Below, in pieces: positions 46,255 through 56,693 of a stretch of DNA of 64,000 nucleotides (position 1 is its first letter; each line of letters opens with the position of its first letter). The notes beneath the pieces were generated by a model. That model did not search any database, was not told the DNA's origin, and saw only the letters and a list, made by a program, of their open reading frames with translations. The position numbers and the translations under genes were made by a program. The stretch is from Saccharolobus shibatae B12 (lineage in GTDB: Archaea > Thermoproteota > Thermoprotei_A > Sulfolobales > Sulfolobaceae), in the NCBI RefSeq assembly GCF_019175345.1, contig NZ_CP077717.1, positions 906,001 to 970,000 of the forward strand, written 5' to 3'.

Positions 46255-47253
46255 GTGAATGAGTACGATATGGTTATAATCGGTGGTGGTCCAGTAGGTC
46301 TATTTGGAACTTTTTATGCAGGATTAAGAGATATGAAAGCATTATTGATAGATGCTCAAGATGAGTTGGGAGGTCAATTAGTTTCATTATATCCGGAGAA
46401 AATTGTATATGATGTTGGTGGTTTCGCAGGAATTCAAGCTTATGAATTAGCTCAAAGACTCATTGAGCAAGCTAAAATGTTTGGTCCAGATATAAGAGTT
46501 AATGAATGGGCAGATATGATAGAAAAAACCAGTGATAACATGTGGATAGTTAAGACTGATAAAGGTTCATATAAAACTAAGACAATTTTTGTTGCAGCAG
46601 GTATAGGGAAAATAGTACCTTCAAGGTTGGGAGCTAAAGGAGAGATTGAATATGAGAATAAAGGGGTTTATTATACCGTAAGGAGAAAGAAAGACTTTGA
46701 GGGCAAGAGGGTATTAGTAGTAGGTGGTGGAGACTCCGCAGTGGATTGGGCATTAAATTTAGCCCCAGTAGCTAAGTCCGTGACATTAATACATAGAAGA
46801 GATCAGTTTAGAGCTCATGAGAGAAGTGTAAAGGAACTCTTTAGGGTCGCCAATGTCTACGTTTGGCACGAACTAAAAGAAGTTAAAGGGGATGGTAATA
46901 AGGTAACGCAAGCTATAATATTTGATAATAGGACAAAGGAGGAGAAAGTGCTGGATGTGGACAGTGTAATTATAAGTATAGGATACAAAGGTGATCTTGG
47001 TAACATTCCTAAATGGGGAGTAAACATGAAGGGAAGGGACATTGTTGTTAACGGTAAGATGGAAACTAATTTACCGGGTGTTTACGCTGGAGGAGACATT
47101 GTACAGCTAGAAGGTTCTCCCAAGTTAGCGCTAATAGCTGTGGGTTTTGCCCATGCCGCTATTGCTATAAGTGTAGCAAAGAAGTATGTGGAGCCTAGTG
47201 CCTCCTTATTTGCTGGTCATAGTTCGGAAATGGACAAATTTAAACCTAAGTAA
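46255..47253 (+). CDS. Ferredoxin-NADP reductase, thioredoxin reductase-like type
   Basis: 332 residues starting at GTG 46255, with GGTGGTG-type sequence just upstream. FAD site GGGPVGLFG near 10-18, NADP site [13 protein letters not shown] near 156-168, and the terminal FAD motif VYAGGDIVQ. The CxxC redox pair of thioredoxin reductase is missing, which marks the ferredoxin-NADP+ reductase subtype (YumC-like), passing electrons between ferredoxin and NADPH. A TATA-like TTTAAATAGTATAAATAC is found about 30 nt upstream. Confidence 0.85.
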   Translation: MNEYDMVIIGGGPVGLFGTFYAGLRDMKALLIDAQDELGGQLVSLYPEKIVYDVGGFAGIQAYELAQRLIEQAKMFGPDIRVNEWADMIEKTSDNMWIVKTDKGSYKTKTIFVAAGIGKIVPSRLGAKGEIEYENKGVYYTVRRKKDFEGKRVLVVGGGDSAVDWALNLAPVAKSVTLIHRRDQFRAHERSVKELFRVANVYVWHELKEVKGDGNKVTQAIIFDNRTKEEKVLDVDSVIISIGYKGDLGNIPKWGVNMKGRDIVVNGKMETNLPGVYAGGDIVQLEGSPKLALIAVGFAHAAIAISVAKKYVEPSASLFAGHSSEMDKFKPK

Positions 47254-47275
47254 TTATTCTTTTTTCCTAAATGCA

Positions 47276-48016
47276 ATGAAGACTGAAAGGCTTAACGCGT
47301 ATTTCCCTGGCGTGAGAAGTTATTACATTATAGGCGAGATAGCTATAGTAACTCCTAAACGAGTTAACGTTGATTACAATTTAGTTGCTCAGAAGATTAT
47401 GCAAGCTCATCCTAAGATAAAGGCCGTATATCTCAAAAAGAAGGTAAAAGGTGAATTAAGAACAAATGAATTAGAATTTCTATCTGGAGAAAGAATATCC
47501 AGCACAATCTACAAGGAGAATGGAGTATTATTTTACGTAGATATAGTCACGGTTTATGTTAATCCTTCTCTTTCTGGGGATAGACTAAAAAATGTGGAAC
47601 TTGTTGAAGAAGGAAGTACCATATTAGATGCTTTTACTGGTTATGGTGCTATTGCACTAAATATAGCTCATAAAAAAAAGGCTTATGTTGTTGCTGGGGA
47701 TGTTAATATCGATGGATTGTATCTGCTCAAGAAGTCTTTAAGTCTGAATAAGATAAAAGGTATGATAGATATCGTTCAATATGATGCGCATTATCTGCCA
47801 TTTAGGGATAAGGTCTTTAAGTTATCTTTTGGAGATAATCCTACTTTGATAATTGATTTCAAAGAAGAGTTGTGCAGAGTTTCTGAAAATGTCGTATTTT
47901 ACATTTTGTGCGAATCCAAAGATAAGGCAAATTCAAGTTTAGGTAAAACTGAGTGGGTTAAGATCAACGACTATTCTAAGAATCTCTTTATCTTCAAGGG
48001 GGTTGTCAGATGCTAA
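47276..48016 (+). CDS. Trm5/TYW2-like RNA methyltransferase
   Basis: 246 residues from ATG 47276; a frame opening at 47186 lies inside the upstream gene. The central segment VYVNPSLSGDRLKNV followed by ILDAFTGYGAIALN resembles the N-P-x-L-x-x-E-R element and SAM-binding motif I of Trm5 and TYW2, and GDNPTLI resembles the catalytic-loop region. The usual N-terminal tRNA-binding D1 domain is reduced. Probable activity: methylation or aminocarboxypropylation of G37 in tRNA. Its last 78 nt overlap the DUF371 gene on the opposite strand. Confidence 0.7.
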   Translation: MKTERLNAYFPGVRSYYIIGEIAIVTPKRVNVDYNLVAQKIMQAHPKIKAVYLKKKVKGELRTNELEFLSGERISSTIYKENGVLFYVDIVTVYVNPSLSGDRLKNVELVEEGSTILDAFTGYGAIALNIAHKKKAYVVAGDVNIDGLYLLKKSLSLNKIKGMIDIVQYDAHYLPFRDKVFKLSFGDNPTLIIDFKEELCRVSENVVFYILCESKDKANSSLGKTEWVKINDYSKNLFIFKGVVRC

Positions 48017-48424
48017 AATATGAACTTCTCCCTCAACTTCAGTTTTAAGCAAGTTAATTATTTCTCTATTTATATCTCTTGCTGCTTTATCTGACCTTAT
48101 CATTACTGTTGATCCTTCTATAAAAGTAGATTTTCTGAATATAATTTTATTTTGATTCTCAAAAGTAAATTTAGACGAACCTCTACCGTGAATTATGTCG
48201 AAGAGCTCTTTCACCCTAATCACCGCGTAAATAAAACTTTCATCGTTTCTAGCAATCTTTTTGAAGCTTTCACTTAGATCTCTTGCCCCTTTATTGGCTA
48301 ATATTCCTATTATACAGTCTCCTCTAGTCGTAAGATAATGATCCTTAGTTATTTCTAATGTGGTCTTATGTAATCCTCTAATGTTATAATGCCCCTTGAT
48401 CTTTATCTTGTCTATTGCTATCAA
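47939..48424 (-). CDS. DUF371 family archaeal protein
   Basis: 161 residues. The N-terminus has KGHYNIRGLHKTTLEITKD followed by RGDCIIGI, the pattern I recall for DUF371, a small archaeal beta-rich family of unknown function. The start overlaps the CRM gene by about 41 nt, though a later start is possible. Operon with rnp4 and the CRM gene hints at RNA processing; this is inference. Confidence 0.75.
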   Translation of the reverse strand: MIAIDKIKIKGHYNIRGLHKTTLEITKDHYLTTRGDCIIGILANKGARDLSESFKKIARNDESFIYAVIRVKELFDIIHGRGSSKFTFENQNKIIFRKSTFIEGSTVMIRSDKAARDINREIINLLKTEVEGEVHILASDNPLEDKEILRIVVDLNPLSFT

Positions 48425-48677
48425 CTTTGGCTAGTATAAAAGTATATCCTCTTACCTCTATAAGTTTAGCTCCAACCATCTCTGCAACTCTTTTTGCGAA
48501 TTCTTTTCGATCATCAATTTCCTTAATTCCTATTTTTATCTTTATCACTTTATGTTCATTTAATCTCCTTTTTATTTCATTTATCATACCTTCAGTTACA
48601 CTATATTTGCCTATTCTTATATCTGCCCTTTCAGTCCTAGTTTTCTTTATTAGATCCTTTATTTCTTGAGAGTACAT
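48384..48677 (-). CDS. CRM/YhbY-like RNA-binding protein
   Basis: 97 residues of the CRM domain: DIRIGKYSVTEGMINEIKR, then KVIKIKIG (GxxG-type loop), and FAKRVAEMVGAKLIEVRGYTFIL. YhbY-type proteins bind ribosomal RNA precursors. Located between rnp4 and DUF371, overlapping each neighbour by about 41 nt. Confidence 0.85.
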   Translation of the reverse strand: MYSQEIKDLIKKTRTERADIRIGKYSVTEGMINEIKRRLNEHKVIKIKIGIKEIDDRKEFAKRVAEMVGAKLIEVRGYTFILAKVDSNRQDKDQGAL

Positions 48678-48951
48678 ATCTCCTTTGCCAATTACAAATA
48701 AGACATGTTCTAATTAAAATCTTTGACCTAATTCTCCTTCTCTCGGTCACACCAGTAATAAGGGGTGTATAACATTTTCTACAAAACATGCGTTTGTACT
48801 TTAAAGGAATTTTAACTCTACCTTTTCTCGAATACATTTCGGCTAACTTTATATATTCTCTTGCTAACTCCAAATCTCCCTTCCTTGCAGTAATGTAAGC
48901 CAGCTCAATAAGCTCAATAATTCTCTTCTTAATCTTGTTTTTTATTCTCAC
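48637..48951 (-). CDS. rnp4: Ribonuclease P protein component 4 (Rpp21-like)
   Basis: 104 residues. Two N-terminal helices, the second in ELAREYIKLAEMYSRKGR, then the zinc ribbon C-X2-C ... C-X2-C: FCRKCYTPLITGVTERRRIRS followed by TCLICNWQRRYVL. It pairs with Rpp29 in the archaeal RNase P that matures tRNA 5' ends. First gene of the operon on this strand; divergent from nep1 with 21 nt between starts. Confidence 0.92.
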   Translation of the reverse strand: MRIKNKIKKRIIELIELAYITARKGDLELAREYIKLAEMYSRKGRVKIPLKYKRMFCRKCYTPLITGVTERRRIRSKILIRTCLICNWQRRYVLSRNKGSNKEN

Positions 48952-48972
48952 GATAACTACTAAACCCCCTTT

Positions 48973-49644
48973 ATGTTAAAATATTCTATGCATTTAAATA
49001 TTGTCTTACTGGAAACTAGTCTAGAACTAGTCCCAAAAGAAATAGTTAATCATCCAGCTGTTATTAAAAACGCTAAAAGGAGGAATAAAAAACCAGAAGA
49101 GACTTTACTAGACATTTCCTTACATTATCATGCAATGAAAAGTTTAGAAAATAGCCATAAAAGAGGCAGACCTGATATTTTACATCAAGCCTTACTTGTA
49201 ATTCTAACCGATCCAGTAATTAAAGGCAATCTGTTTATACATACTATACAATCTAAGATAATTAAGGTAAATCCCAATATGAGGCCACCTAAAAATTATT
49301 TGAGGTTTATAGGTTTAATGGAGCAACTATTGAAATATGGCAGAATCCCTATTAATGGCAATGAGAGTCTAATGGAAGTTACAAATCTTACGCTAGAGGA
49401 AATTGCGGCTAGATATAATTTAGTAGTGTTGTCAGAAAAGGGAGAGAAAATAAATCCAGAAGAACTCTGTAAGTTAGATGAAAAATGGATTTTGGGAATA
49501 GGAGCTTTTCCTCATGGAGACTTTTCTGAAAAAATTTTGAGTTTAGCTAAGAAAATCTATTCTATAAGCAAATTTCAGCTTGAAACACAACAGGTTTTAT
49601 GCAGAATCTTTTCCGCCTGCAACTCTATTTTAGGTTGGCCTTAG
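48973..49644 (+). CDS. nep1: rRNA pseudouridine N1-methyltransferase Nep1/Emg1
   Basis: 223 residues; ATG 48973 or 48988 may be the start. The SPOUT (knotted) fold is supported by DISLHYHAMKSLENSHKRGRPD (conserved helix and RGRPD loop), VNPNMRPPKNYLRFIGLM, and the SAM knot GIGAFPHGDFS. Nep1 methylates a pseudouridine in the 16S rRNA decoding region and aids small-subunit assembly. Its stop overlaps the next gene on the opposite strand by 20 nt. Confidence 0.92.
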   Translation: MLKYSMHLNIVLLETSLELVPKEIVNHPAVIKNAKRRNKKPEETLLDISLHYHAMKSLENSHKRGRPDILHQALLVILTDPVIKGNLFIHTIQSKIIKVNPNMRPPKNYLRFIGLMEQLLKYGRIPINGNESLMEVTNLTLEEIAARYNLVVLSEKGEKINPEELCKLDEKWILGIGAFPHGDFSEKILSLAKKIYSISKFQLETQQVLCRIFSACNSILGWP

Positions 49645-50200
49645 CTTTGATGGTAACTATTCCACCTGGTACTACATCTACATCTTGTATTGACAAATCA
49701 TATGCCTCTGCGATTTTTGAGAATATCTTTCCTGCACATAAGGTGGAGATTAAACTAAATCCGGTTCCAGTTATTCTAAATTCTATCACATCACCAGCAT
49801 TTTTAATTGCAACATTTCTTATGGGCAGGATAATTTTTATTGCATTATAAAAATCAAATAATTCATCTAGCGTTGAGGCTTTTGATCTCAAGAACGATCC
49901 TATTTGCTCTCCTACTTCTTCACACATATTCTCATACTGTTTACTATCTTTTTCATAGGCCAATTTGGTTAAGTTCTCAAGGAACCAACTCGTTACCGGA
50001 ACTATATCTAATGCCTTTGATATCGCATAATAATCTACTAAACTTTCTAGTGTATTAGCGTCCTCACCTTCCTTCAACAGTTTGAGTAAGGCCTTAAGAG
50101 CAGCGTTAGTTAAAGAGTAAATAGTATAACCCCTCTTTTTTGCCTCGCTTTCCAATTGTTCTATTAGGTCAGCTTCAGCTGCTATATTAACTCTTGGCAT
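49625..50200 (-). CDS. Conserved hypothetical protein with possible ribbon-helix-helix start
   Basis: 191 residues. The first 45 residues, PRVNIAAEADLIEQLESEAK and TIYSLTNAALKALLKL, resemble a ribbon-helix-helix DNA-binding unit. The rest is an alpha/beta domain with GDVIEFRITGTGFSL and a Cys. Such fusions occur in archaeal transcription regulators, but the assignment is weak. No ligand is apparent. Confidence 0.5.
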   Translation of the reverse strand: MPRVNIAAEADLIEQLESEAKKRGYTIYSLTNAALKALLKLLKEGEDANTLESLVDYYAISKALDIVPVTSWFLENLTKLAYEKDSKQYENMCEEVGEQIGSFLRSKASTLDELFDFYNAIKIILPIRNVAIKNAGDVIEFRITGTGFSLISTLCAGKIFSKIAEAYDLSIQDVDVVPGGIVTIKAKANLK

Positions 50201-50275
50201 AATCTGTCTATAGAAAGTTTGTAAAAAAGACTATTTATATTTAGTCGTGCTATCGTTTAAACTTATTTTAAAAAA

Positions 50276-50455
50276 CTATGAATGAGGTGTGAAAGCAATT
50301 AAATCAAAAATTAAGAACAGTATTAATAATACTATAAAGCCTCCTAAATACCAATTATCATCAGTAAATAATGCCTTAATTAGATCAGTCCAACTCTTTA
50401 TTTCACTTTTCTTTTGGCTCAAGTAAATCCACCACTTTAATTTATGTTTTCCCAT
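50276..50455 (-). CDS. Single-span small membrane protein, 59 aa
   Basis: Minus-strand frame from ATG 50455 to TAG 50276. A basic N-terminus (GKHKLKWWIYLSQKKSEIK) is followed by a membrane helix (GGFIVLLILFLIFDLIAF, residues 38-55). It is short, so not called by size cut-offs, but has the clear positive-inside topology of a real membrane peptide. No family recognised. Confidence 0.5.
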   Translation of the reverse strand: MGKHKLKWWIYLSQKKSEIKSWTDLIKALFTDDNWYLGGFIVLLILFLIFDLIAFTPHS

Positions 50456-51050
50456 TTATAACTTTTGCTCTAATATATATGCGAAAGTTTATTTATGAAA
50501 TAAATCATATATACTAGGGTATAAGAAAAAACCCCCAATCTAGCGTATTAGCTACTTATGAAATAATTATATTGAATCCGATTCCAGTGTGTGATGATGA
50601 CCTTTTCCATTAAACATGTGATTAAGTATTAGAACATTGCTGAAAGCTTTTAACAGTGACTTACGGTGCTATTAGTCATATTAGAATATTGAATTCTTCT
50701 AACCGAGGGGAACTCATGGAAGTTGCGATAAATATCTATTCTCTATGGAGGAATATTCTCTAACAAAGCACATTCCTTTATAGTTTGTCCTAGATCTATC
50801 TCTAGAGAAGACATCACATGGTTAGATGTTCTTGAAGCTTTAAAGATGATTATGGTACAATATTAGACTATCTTAGCCATTAAATATTCCAATATTGTAG
50901 TTCCTCGATAATGTACCTTCACGGGGAAAGTCTTATGTAGTTAATTAACATGCTATCATTCCTTGGTAAGTTATAAATACCCATATTATTTAATAAATAT
51001 TGTATAATAGAGACTCTGTTTTCCTATAAGTTATGGTGTGGTGATGAGAA
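50456..51050. other. Long intergenic region with gene debris and a possible C/D sRNA
   Basis: About 600 bp without an intact gene. A plus-strand open stretch near 50735-50865 encodes a readable peptide segment (SREDITWLDVLEALKMI) with no start codon in frame, most likely debris. A C/D box candidate lies at 50591-50643. The end carries the ribosome-binding region of the cation transporter gene. Confidence 0.4.
50591..50643 (+). ncRNA. Possible C/D box sRNA (weak)
   Basis: Perfect C box GTGATGA (50591-50597) and perfect D box CTGA (50640-50643), 53 nt apart from end to end, with a C'-like GTGATTA at 50618-50624. No D' box matches CTGA, and neither guide matches an rRNA segment that I recall. 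Confidence 0.28.
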
Positions 51051-51935
51051 TTGATTTCAGTTAAAGTCCTAAGAAGAGTCTCTACCATTTTCCTTTTCAG
51101 TAGCATTTTTCTCATTCCAATATTTCTGCTTGAGTTTATCGTTGGAATACTATTTAAATCGTATATACTAATAGCAGACTCTTATCACACGCTAATAGAT
51201 TTTTTAATATCACTTCTTTTTTATTTTACTTTAGTTAAAATAAATACTAGATCTAGAAGATTTCCTTGGGGACTCTATAATCTCGAAAGTCTTGTAATTT
51301 TGGCTGCATCCATATTTATTGTTTATTTATCAGTAAATTTAATACTTAGCATGTTTGATAGTTCTACAACTTTTTCAATTTCACCCTGGTATTCGATTAT
51401 ATTATTCGTAAGTAGCATTTACTCACTCACGTTATATTTCATACAGAGGAGATATGCTGAGATACAAATAGTTAAAAACGACATGGTTCACTCCTTTTTG
51501 GATACTATAGCTGAAGTGGTTTCTGGCATAACGTTAATCGTACAAAATACGGTTTTAATAGATGTAGTAACATTATCAATTATTACATTTACCTTAAGCG
51601 ATGTGGTTAGAGAGATTAAAGATTCAGTCCTATCCATACTTGGTGCTTCAATAGATTCTCCAATGAAGTTTCAGTTGATTAATGAACTTAGGTCAAAGAA
51701 TATACCTATACTAAACTTGTATTTAAAGAGATGCGGATCTTTCTATGCAGTATATGCTTATATAGGTTTGTCTAAAGATATAAGCCTTGAAAAAGCATAT
51801 AAAATTAAGAGGAAAACTAAGAGAATAATCAAGAAATATGATAATATAGCTTGTGTTGATGTAATACTTGTTCCTTTAACCGAAATTAAGAAAAAGAAAA
51901 TATTAGAGCAAGTCAATGCTCTTTACTCTGGGTAA
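51051..51935 (+). CDS. Cation diffusion facilitator (CDF) metal transporter
   Basis: 294 residues from TTG 51051, preceded by GGTGATG. Six membrane helices, with ADSYHTLIDF in helix 2 and HSFLDTIAE in helix 5, each carrying the metal-binding His/Asp pairs of CDF exporters (Zn, Fe, Mn or Co). The C-terminal cytoplasmic domain follows (LGASIDSPMKFQL and on). The gene probably exports excess divalent metal. Its 3' end overlaps the next gene by 33 nt on the other strand. Confidence 0.85.
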   Translation: MISVKVLRRVSTIFLFSSIFLIPIFLLEFIVGILFKSYILIADSYHTLIDFLISLLFYFTLVKINTRSRRFPWGLYNLESLVILAASIFIVYLSVNLILSMFDSSTTFSISPWYSIILFVSSIYSLTLYFIQRRYAEIQIVKNDMVHSFLDTIAEVVSGITLIVQNTVLIDVVTLSIITFTLSDVVREIKDSVLSILGASIDSPMKFQLINELRSKNIPILNLYLKRCGSFYAVYAYIGLSKDISLEKAYKIKRKTKRIIKKYDNIACVDVILVPLTEIKKKKILEQVNALYSG

Positions 51936-52769
51936 TATTCCTCTCTCCTCACTTATCTTAAAGAAGAACTCTAGTCCTCTTCTTACCTCATCGACTGGAA
52001 CATTATACTCTTGTATATCAGCCCAAATTGTCTTTCTTACTATCTCTTCATCAAGTTCTGCCTTTTGTGATTCCCTCATTATTTGAACATCTCTTGGTAT
52101 TACTTCATCTAAGTGTTTTTCTGCATATTTCTTACTTCTCTCGTAAGTCTCTTTGAATTTAATCGCCAAATCCTTCCCAACCTCTTTAGAAATCACTACC
52201 ATACCCATAGGCATTGGTGTATTATTTGAAATTGCTTTCCACATGTCCCACATACTACCTATTCTAACTACGTTAATTCCCAACTTCTTCAGAGCGTACA
52301 TCATCTTTATTTCATGAACTGCTACTAACACATCTCCCTCCTTTCCCAAGGCTTTTATTTCATCCAATACTCTTCTAATTATGACTAATTTTCCATATTT
52401 TCCCATAAGTAGCCTATATAATGTGAAAGCGGTGGTGTTTGGTCCATGAACTATTAATCTACTTCTCTTTATTTCCTCCTCACTCATTTCCTTTATTGCT
52501 AAAATTGGCATACCAGTTATACCATCTACTGCAGTTGCTACAGCATTACTTAGAATGTAGTAGTCATCTTGTATGAATGGATACATTGCAGCAGATGGAA
52601 CTGAAACATCCACCTCTTTCTTTAATACCGCTTCATTAATGTCTTGAACAGTAGGTATTACTTCAAACTCTAAATTGAACCCTTCTGGTTTAACTTTGCC
52701 CTCCATTAATGGGATAAAAGGATAAAGGTCTCCAGAATCTGCAAGTGCACCGACTCTTATTGTTACCAT
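51903..52769 (-). CDS. MqnA/MqnD-like periplasmic-binding-fold protein
   Basis: 288 residues with the type II periplasmic-binding fold but no signal peptide, as in MqnA/MqnD enzymes. Visible signatures include VRVGALADSGD-like start (RVGALADSGD), DVSVPSAAMYPFI and HGPNTTAFTLYRLL. In bacteria MqnD cleaves cyclic futalosine in menaquinone biosynthesis. Sulfolobales make caldariellaquinone instead, so the role here is uncertain; a quinone-precursor or binding function is possible. Confidence 0.7.
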   Translation of the reverse strand: MVTIRVGALADSGDLYPFIPLMEGKVKPEGFNLEFEVIPTVQDINEAVLKKEVDVSVPSAAMYPFIQDDYYILSNAVATAVDGITGMPILAIKEMSEEEIKRSRLIVHGPNTTAFTLYRLLMGKYGKLVIIRRVLDEIKALGKEGDVLVAVHEIKMMYALKKLGINVVRIGSMWDMWKAISNNTPMPMGMVVISKEVGKDLAIKFKETYERSKKYAEKHLDEVIPRDVQIMRESQKAELDEEIVRKTIWADIQEYNVPVDEVRRGLEFFFKISEERGILPRVKSIDLL

Positions 52770-52873
52770 AAGCTATAATTTAACACAACGATATATAAGT
52801 GTAATTTAAAAGACGTTTATAATGTTTTACATTAGCAACTTATTAAAATCCTTGTTAATATTAAGTTTAAAAG

Positions 52874-53389
52874 ATGGTAACAATTGCTTTAGGTAGTAAA
52901 AATCCTGTAAAAATCAATGCTACTAGGGAGGCACTAGATGTTTTAAAGCTTAATTGGGATTTGATCGCAATTGAAGTTGATAGTGGTGTGGATAAACAAC
53001 CTTTTTGCGATCAGACGTATGTGGGTGCTAGAAATAGGGCACTGAATGTGATAAGGGCTACGAATGCAGATATAGGGTTAGGGATAGAGGGAGGAGTTTG
53101 CAACGTCTATGGCAAATTTATAGCAAACGCCGTTGTATATGTTATTACTAAAGATGGTGTAGAGAATTTTGCTATTTCTTCATCTTTTACCTTACCTAGT
53201 TCTATGGTTTCTTTAATACTTCAAGGAAAGGAACTTGGTGAAGCATCAGACATTATTTTTAAAACTAACAATAGCAAGACTAGAGAAGGTGCTGTGGGAT
53301 TATTAACTAATAATGCAATTAGTAGAAAAACGCTCTATGTTCAACCTATCATTCTTGCACTATATCCAATTTACCAAAATAGTGGTTAA
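52874..53389 (+). CDS. Inosine/xanthosine triphosphatase (DUF84/YjjX)
   Basis: 171 residues of the YjjX family: [18 protein letters not shown] near the N-terminus, VGARNRAL, and GLGIEGGV. The enzyme hydrolyses ITP and XTP, non-canonical purine nucleotides, protecting nucleic acids. Length and all conserved blocks match the family. An AT-rich TATA-like segment (TTAAGTTTAAAAG) lies directly upstream, close to the start. Confidence 0.88.
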   Translation: MVTIALGSKNPVKINATREALDVLKLNWDLIAIEVDSGVDKQPFCDQTYVGARNRALNVIRATNADIGLGIEGGVCNVYGKFIANAVVYVITKDGVENFAISSSFTLPSSMVSLILQGKELGEASDIIFKTNNSKTREGAVGLLTNNAISRKTLYVQPIILALYPIYQNSG

Positions 53390-54640
<1,251 letters not shown>

Positions 54641-54648
54641 TACAATGA

Positions 54649-55311
54649 TTAATAATACTCCTTTTTAACCAGTTTGATAAATAACTCGCCGATCTCTTGT
54701 AGTTTGATAGTCTCGTGTTCTGAAGGTCTTGGAATTGTTGCTAGGAATACTCCATAATCTTCGTGATTTCCATCTTCACTCTCACCCTTTGGTTCGCCAT
54801 ATACAGAAAATATTATAAAGTCATCAATCTTGTTTAAAATCTTTCTTACCGCTGTGTCTACTAATGAATAGATTTTACACTTTTCTGTAGGTTCTCTATG
54901 TAGAAGTCTATCTATAGCAGTTATGGATGCTATAACGGGAGCTTCATCTATTAACTCTAGAACTATTTGTGTTACCTTATTGATTTCCTCTTCTGCATTT
55001 ACTGAAGAATCGTATGGAAGGCTAAGTTTACCATAAGTTGGATTAGTTATAGGCAAATTTATTGCTACTGCGTTAGTTTCTTTAAGAAGCCTAGGCGTTG
55101 TATCATTCAAATTAACTTCTGACATATCTTTTATATCCTTAAGCTCTAATACTGACATCCATGAAGTTTGCGGAAATTGTGGCTTTTTATTTAAAACAAC
55201 TCCTCTATAAGTACTACTAAATAGTGTAAATAACGTTCTTGGATTACATTTCATAAAGCTAGTATAGCTTAACCCATCTATTCCTAACAATAAAGGATTC
55301 ATTTCTCCCAC
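54649..55311 (-). CDS. Alkaline phosphatase-superfamily protein, short
   Basis: 220 residues with GIDGLSYTSF at the start and an HEDYGVFLATIPRPSE segment near 184-199, both consistent with the phosphodiesterase/phosphatase fold (nucleotide pyrophosphatase type). Complete enzymes are larger; here several metal-ligand blocks are not obvious, so activity is doubtful. It sits 3 nt downstream of the thioredoxin gene, suggesting one transcript. Confidence 0.5.
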   Translation of the reverse strand: MGEMNPLLLGIDGLSYTSFMKCNPRTLFTLFSSTYRGVVLNKKPQFPQTSWMSVLELKDIKDMSEVNLNDTTPRLLKETNAVAINLPITNPTYGKLSLPYDSSVNAEEEINKVTQIVLELIDEAPVIASITAIDRLLHREPTEKCKIYSLVDTAVRKILNKIDDFIIFSVYGEPKGESEDGNHEDYGVFLATIPRPSEHETIKLQEIGELFIKLVKKEYY

Positions 55312-55314
55312 TTG

Positions 55315-55722
55315 TCACTCTAATAGAGACCTTAGTCTTATCTCTATTTCCTCTCTAGGTACGGCACCTAGTATTTGGTCTACGGGTTCTCCATTCTTAA
55401 AGAACATTACAGTTGGAAGGCTCATTATTCCATATCTCATTGCTATATCTTGGTTCTCTTCAGTATTTAATTTCCCAAAAGCTATTTTAGGATAATCATT
55501 GGCAAGTTCTTCTATTACTGGAGCCAATATAAAGCATGGCGCACACCATTCTGCCCAAAAGTCAACAACTGCTATTTTGTTTTTAGTTATAAATTCATCA
55601 AAGTTTTTTGAGTTAAGATGTTTTACTAGCTCTTTATCTTTCTCCTTCAAGCTGTTGAGTATTTGATTTGCTTTTTTAGAGAGGATTTTTTGTAATTCTG
55701 GGTCATTTAGTTCGTCATTCAT
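55315..55722 (-). CDS. trxA: Thioredoxin
   Basis: 135 residues. Classical core with VDFWAEWCAPCFILAPVIEE (active-site WCAPC), YGIMSLPTVMFFKNGEP with cis-Pro, and GAVPREEIE. An N-terminal extension of about 40 mostly charged residues precedes the domain. It reduces disulfides; electrons presumably come from a thioredoxin reductase elsewhere, as the TrxR-like protein in this window lacks CxxC. Confidence 0.9.
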   Translation of the reverse strand: MNDELNDPELQKILSKKANQILNSLKEKDKELVKHLNSKNFDEFITKNKIAVVDFWAEWCAPCFILAPVIEELANDYPKIAFGKLNTEENQDIAMRYGIMSLPTVMFFKNGEPVDQILGAVPREEIEIRLRSLLE

Positions 55723-55778
55723 AAGAGATTATATATAGTATTCATTTAAAAAGTTTTTATCATATAAAGAGATTAGAC

Positions 55779-56693
55779 ATGACAAAACTTATAATTGTAG
55801 GTAGTGGGATAACGGGGTTAATTACTGCACTGAAATATAGTGGAGATGTGATAATTTTAGAAAGGAATAAAAGTATTGCAAATAATTCAAAAGCTAGTTT
55901 GTGGTCAATCATTCCACCTTTATGTAGCAACCATAGAGAAGATTGTGAAAAAGGTATGAGATTCTATGAAGAGATTTGCGAAAAATATGGTATCTATTGT
56001 AAAAAGACTCACATTCTTAGAGTTTCCAGTAAAAAAATAGGTGGTAAGATTGTTGATAGAAAGGAAATAAGAAGTTTTGAACCTCAACTGAATATTGAAG
56101 AAGCAGAATTTTTTGACAATGGTCTATTCGTAGAAGGTGACGAACTCTTTAACATACTTGGAACAGAGTTTAACATCGAATCGAACTCAGAGGTTACGGA
56201 TATATTAGTTGAAGACAATGAAATAAAATCTCTCTTAACATCAAAGGGTGAGGTAAAGGGAGAGTTCTATATTTTTGCTACTGGCTACCTAACTCCTAAA
56301 TTATTCTCGAAATTAGGAATAGAGGTAAATCTGTTTAAAGGACATTTAATTATTACCAAAAAAACTAGTTTAAATGGGATATTAATTGTGAATGATAGAA
56401 TTGCAGTGGAGGGGAAGAACTTATACCTTAATGGCGACTCAAAGCAAAATTCCTCCATTTCAATAGATTATGATGAAATATCTAAGACCATTAATGAAAT
56501 AGGTAGGGTGCTAAAGATAGACACTACAAGTTTAGAGATCAGAGTAGGATTTAGAAGCGTAAGTAAAGATGGGGAACCAATTGTAAAGAAGATTTACTCA
56601 AATGCAATACTAATAACTGGTTATAGGTTCGGCTTTGCATTAGCTCCGGTACTTGCTGAGAAAGCCATACAGATGATCAAATATGGACATTAA
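55779..56693 (+). CDS. FAD-dependent oxidoreductase (DAO family)
   Basis: 304 residues; N-terminal dinucleotide site IVGSGITGLITA with a following VIILERN-like acidic residue, and a C-terminal FAD-facing segment ILITGYRFGFALAPVLAE. The glycine oxidase/sarcosine oxidase-like family oxidises amines or amino acids to imines. Substrate unknown. It overlaps dtdA by 11 nt, indicating co-translation. Confidence 0.75.
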   Translation: MTKLIIVGSGITGLITALKYSGDVIILERNKSIANNSKASLWSIIPPLCSNHREDCEKGMRFYEEICEKYGIYCKKTHILRVSSKKIGGKIVDRKEIRSFEPQLNIEEAEFFDNGLFVEGDELFNILGTEFNIESNSEVTDILVEDNEIKSLLTSKGEVKGEFYIFATGYLTPKLFSKLGIEVNLFKGHLIITKKTSLNGILIVNDRIAVEGKNLYLNGDSKQNSSISIDYDEISKTINEIGRVLKIDTTSLEIRVGFRSVSKDGEPIVKKIYSNAILITGYRFGFALAPVLAEKAIQMIKYGH

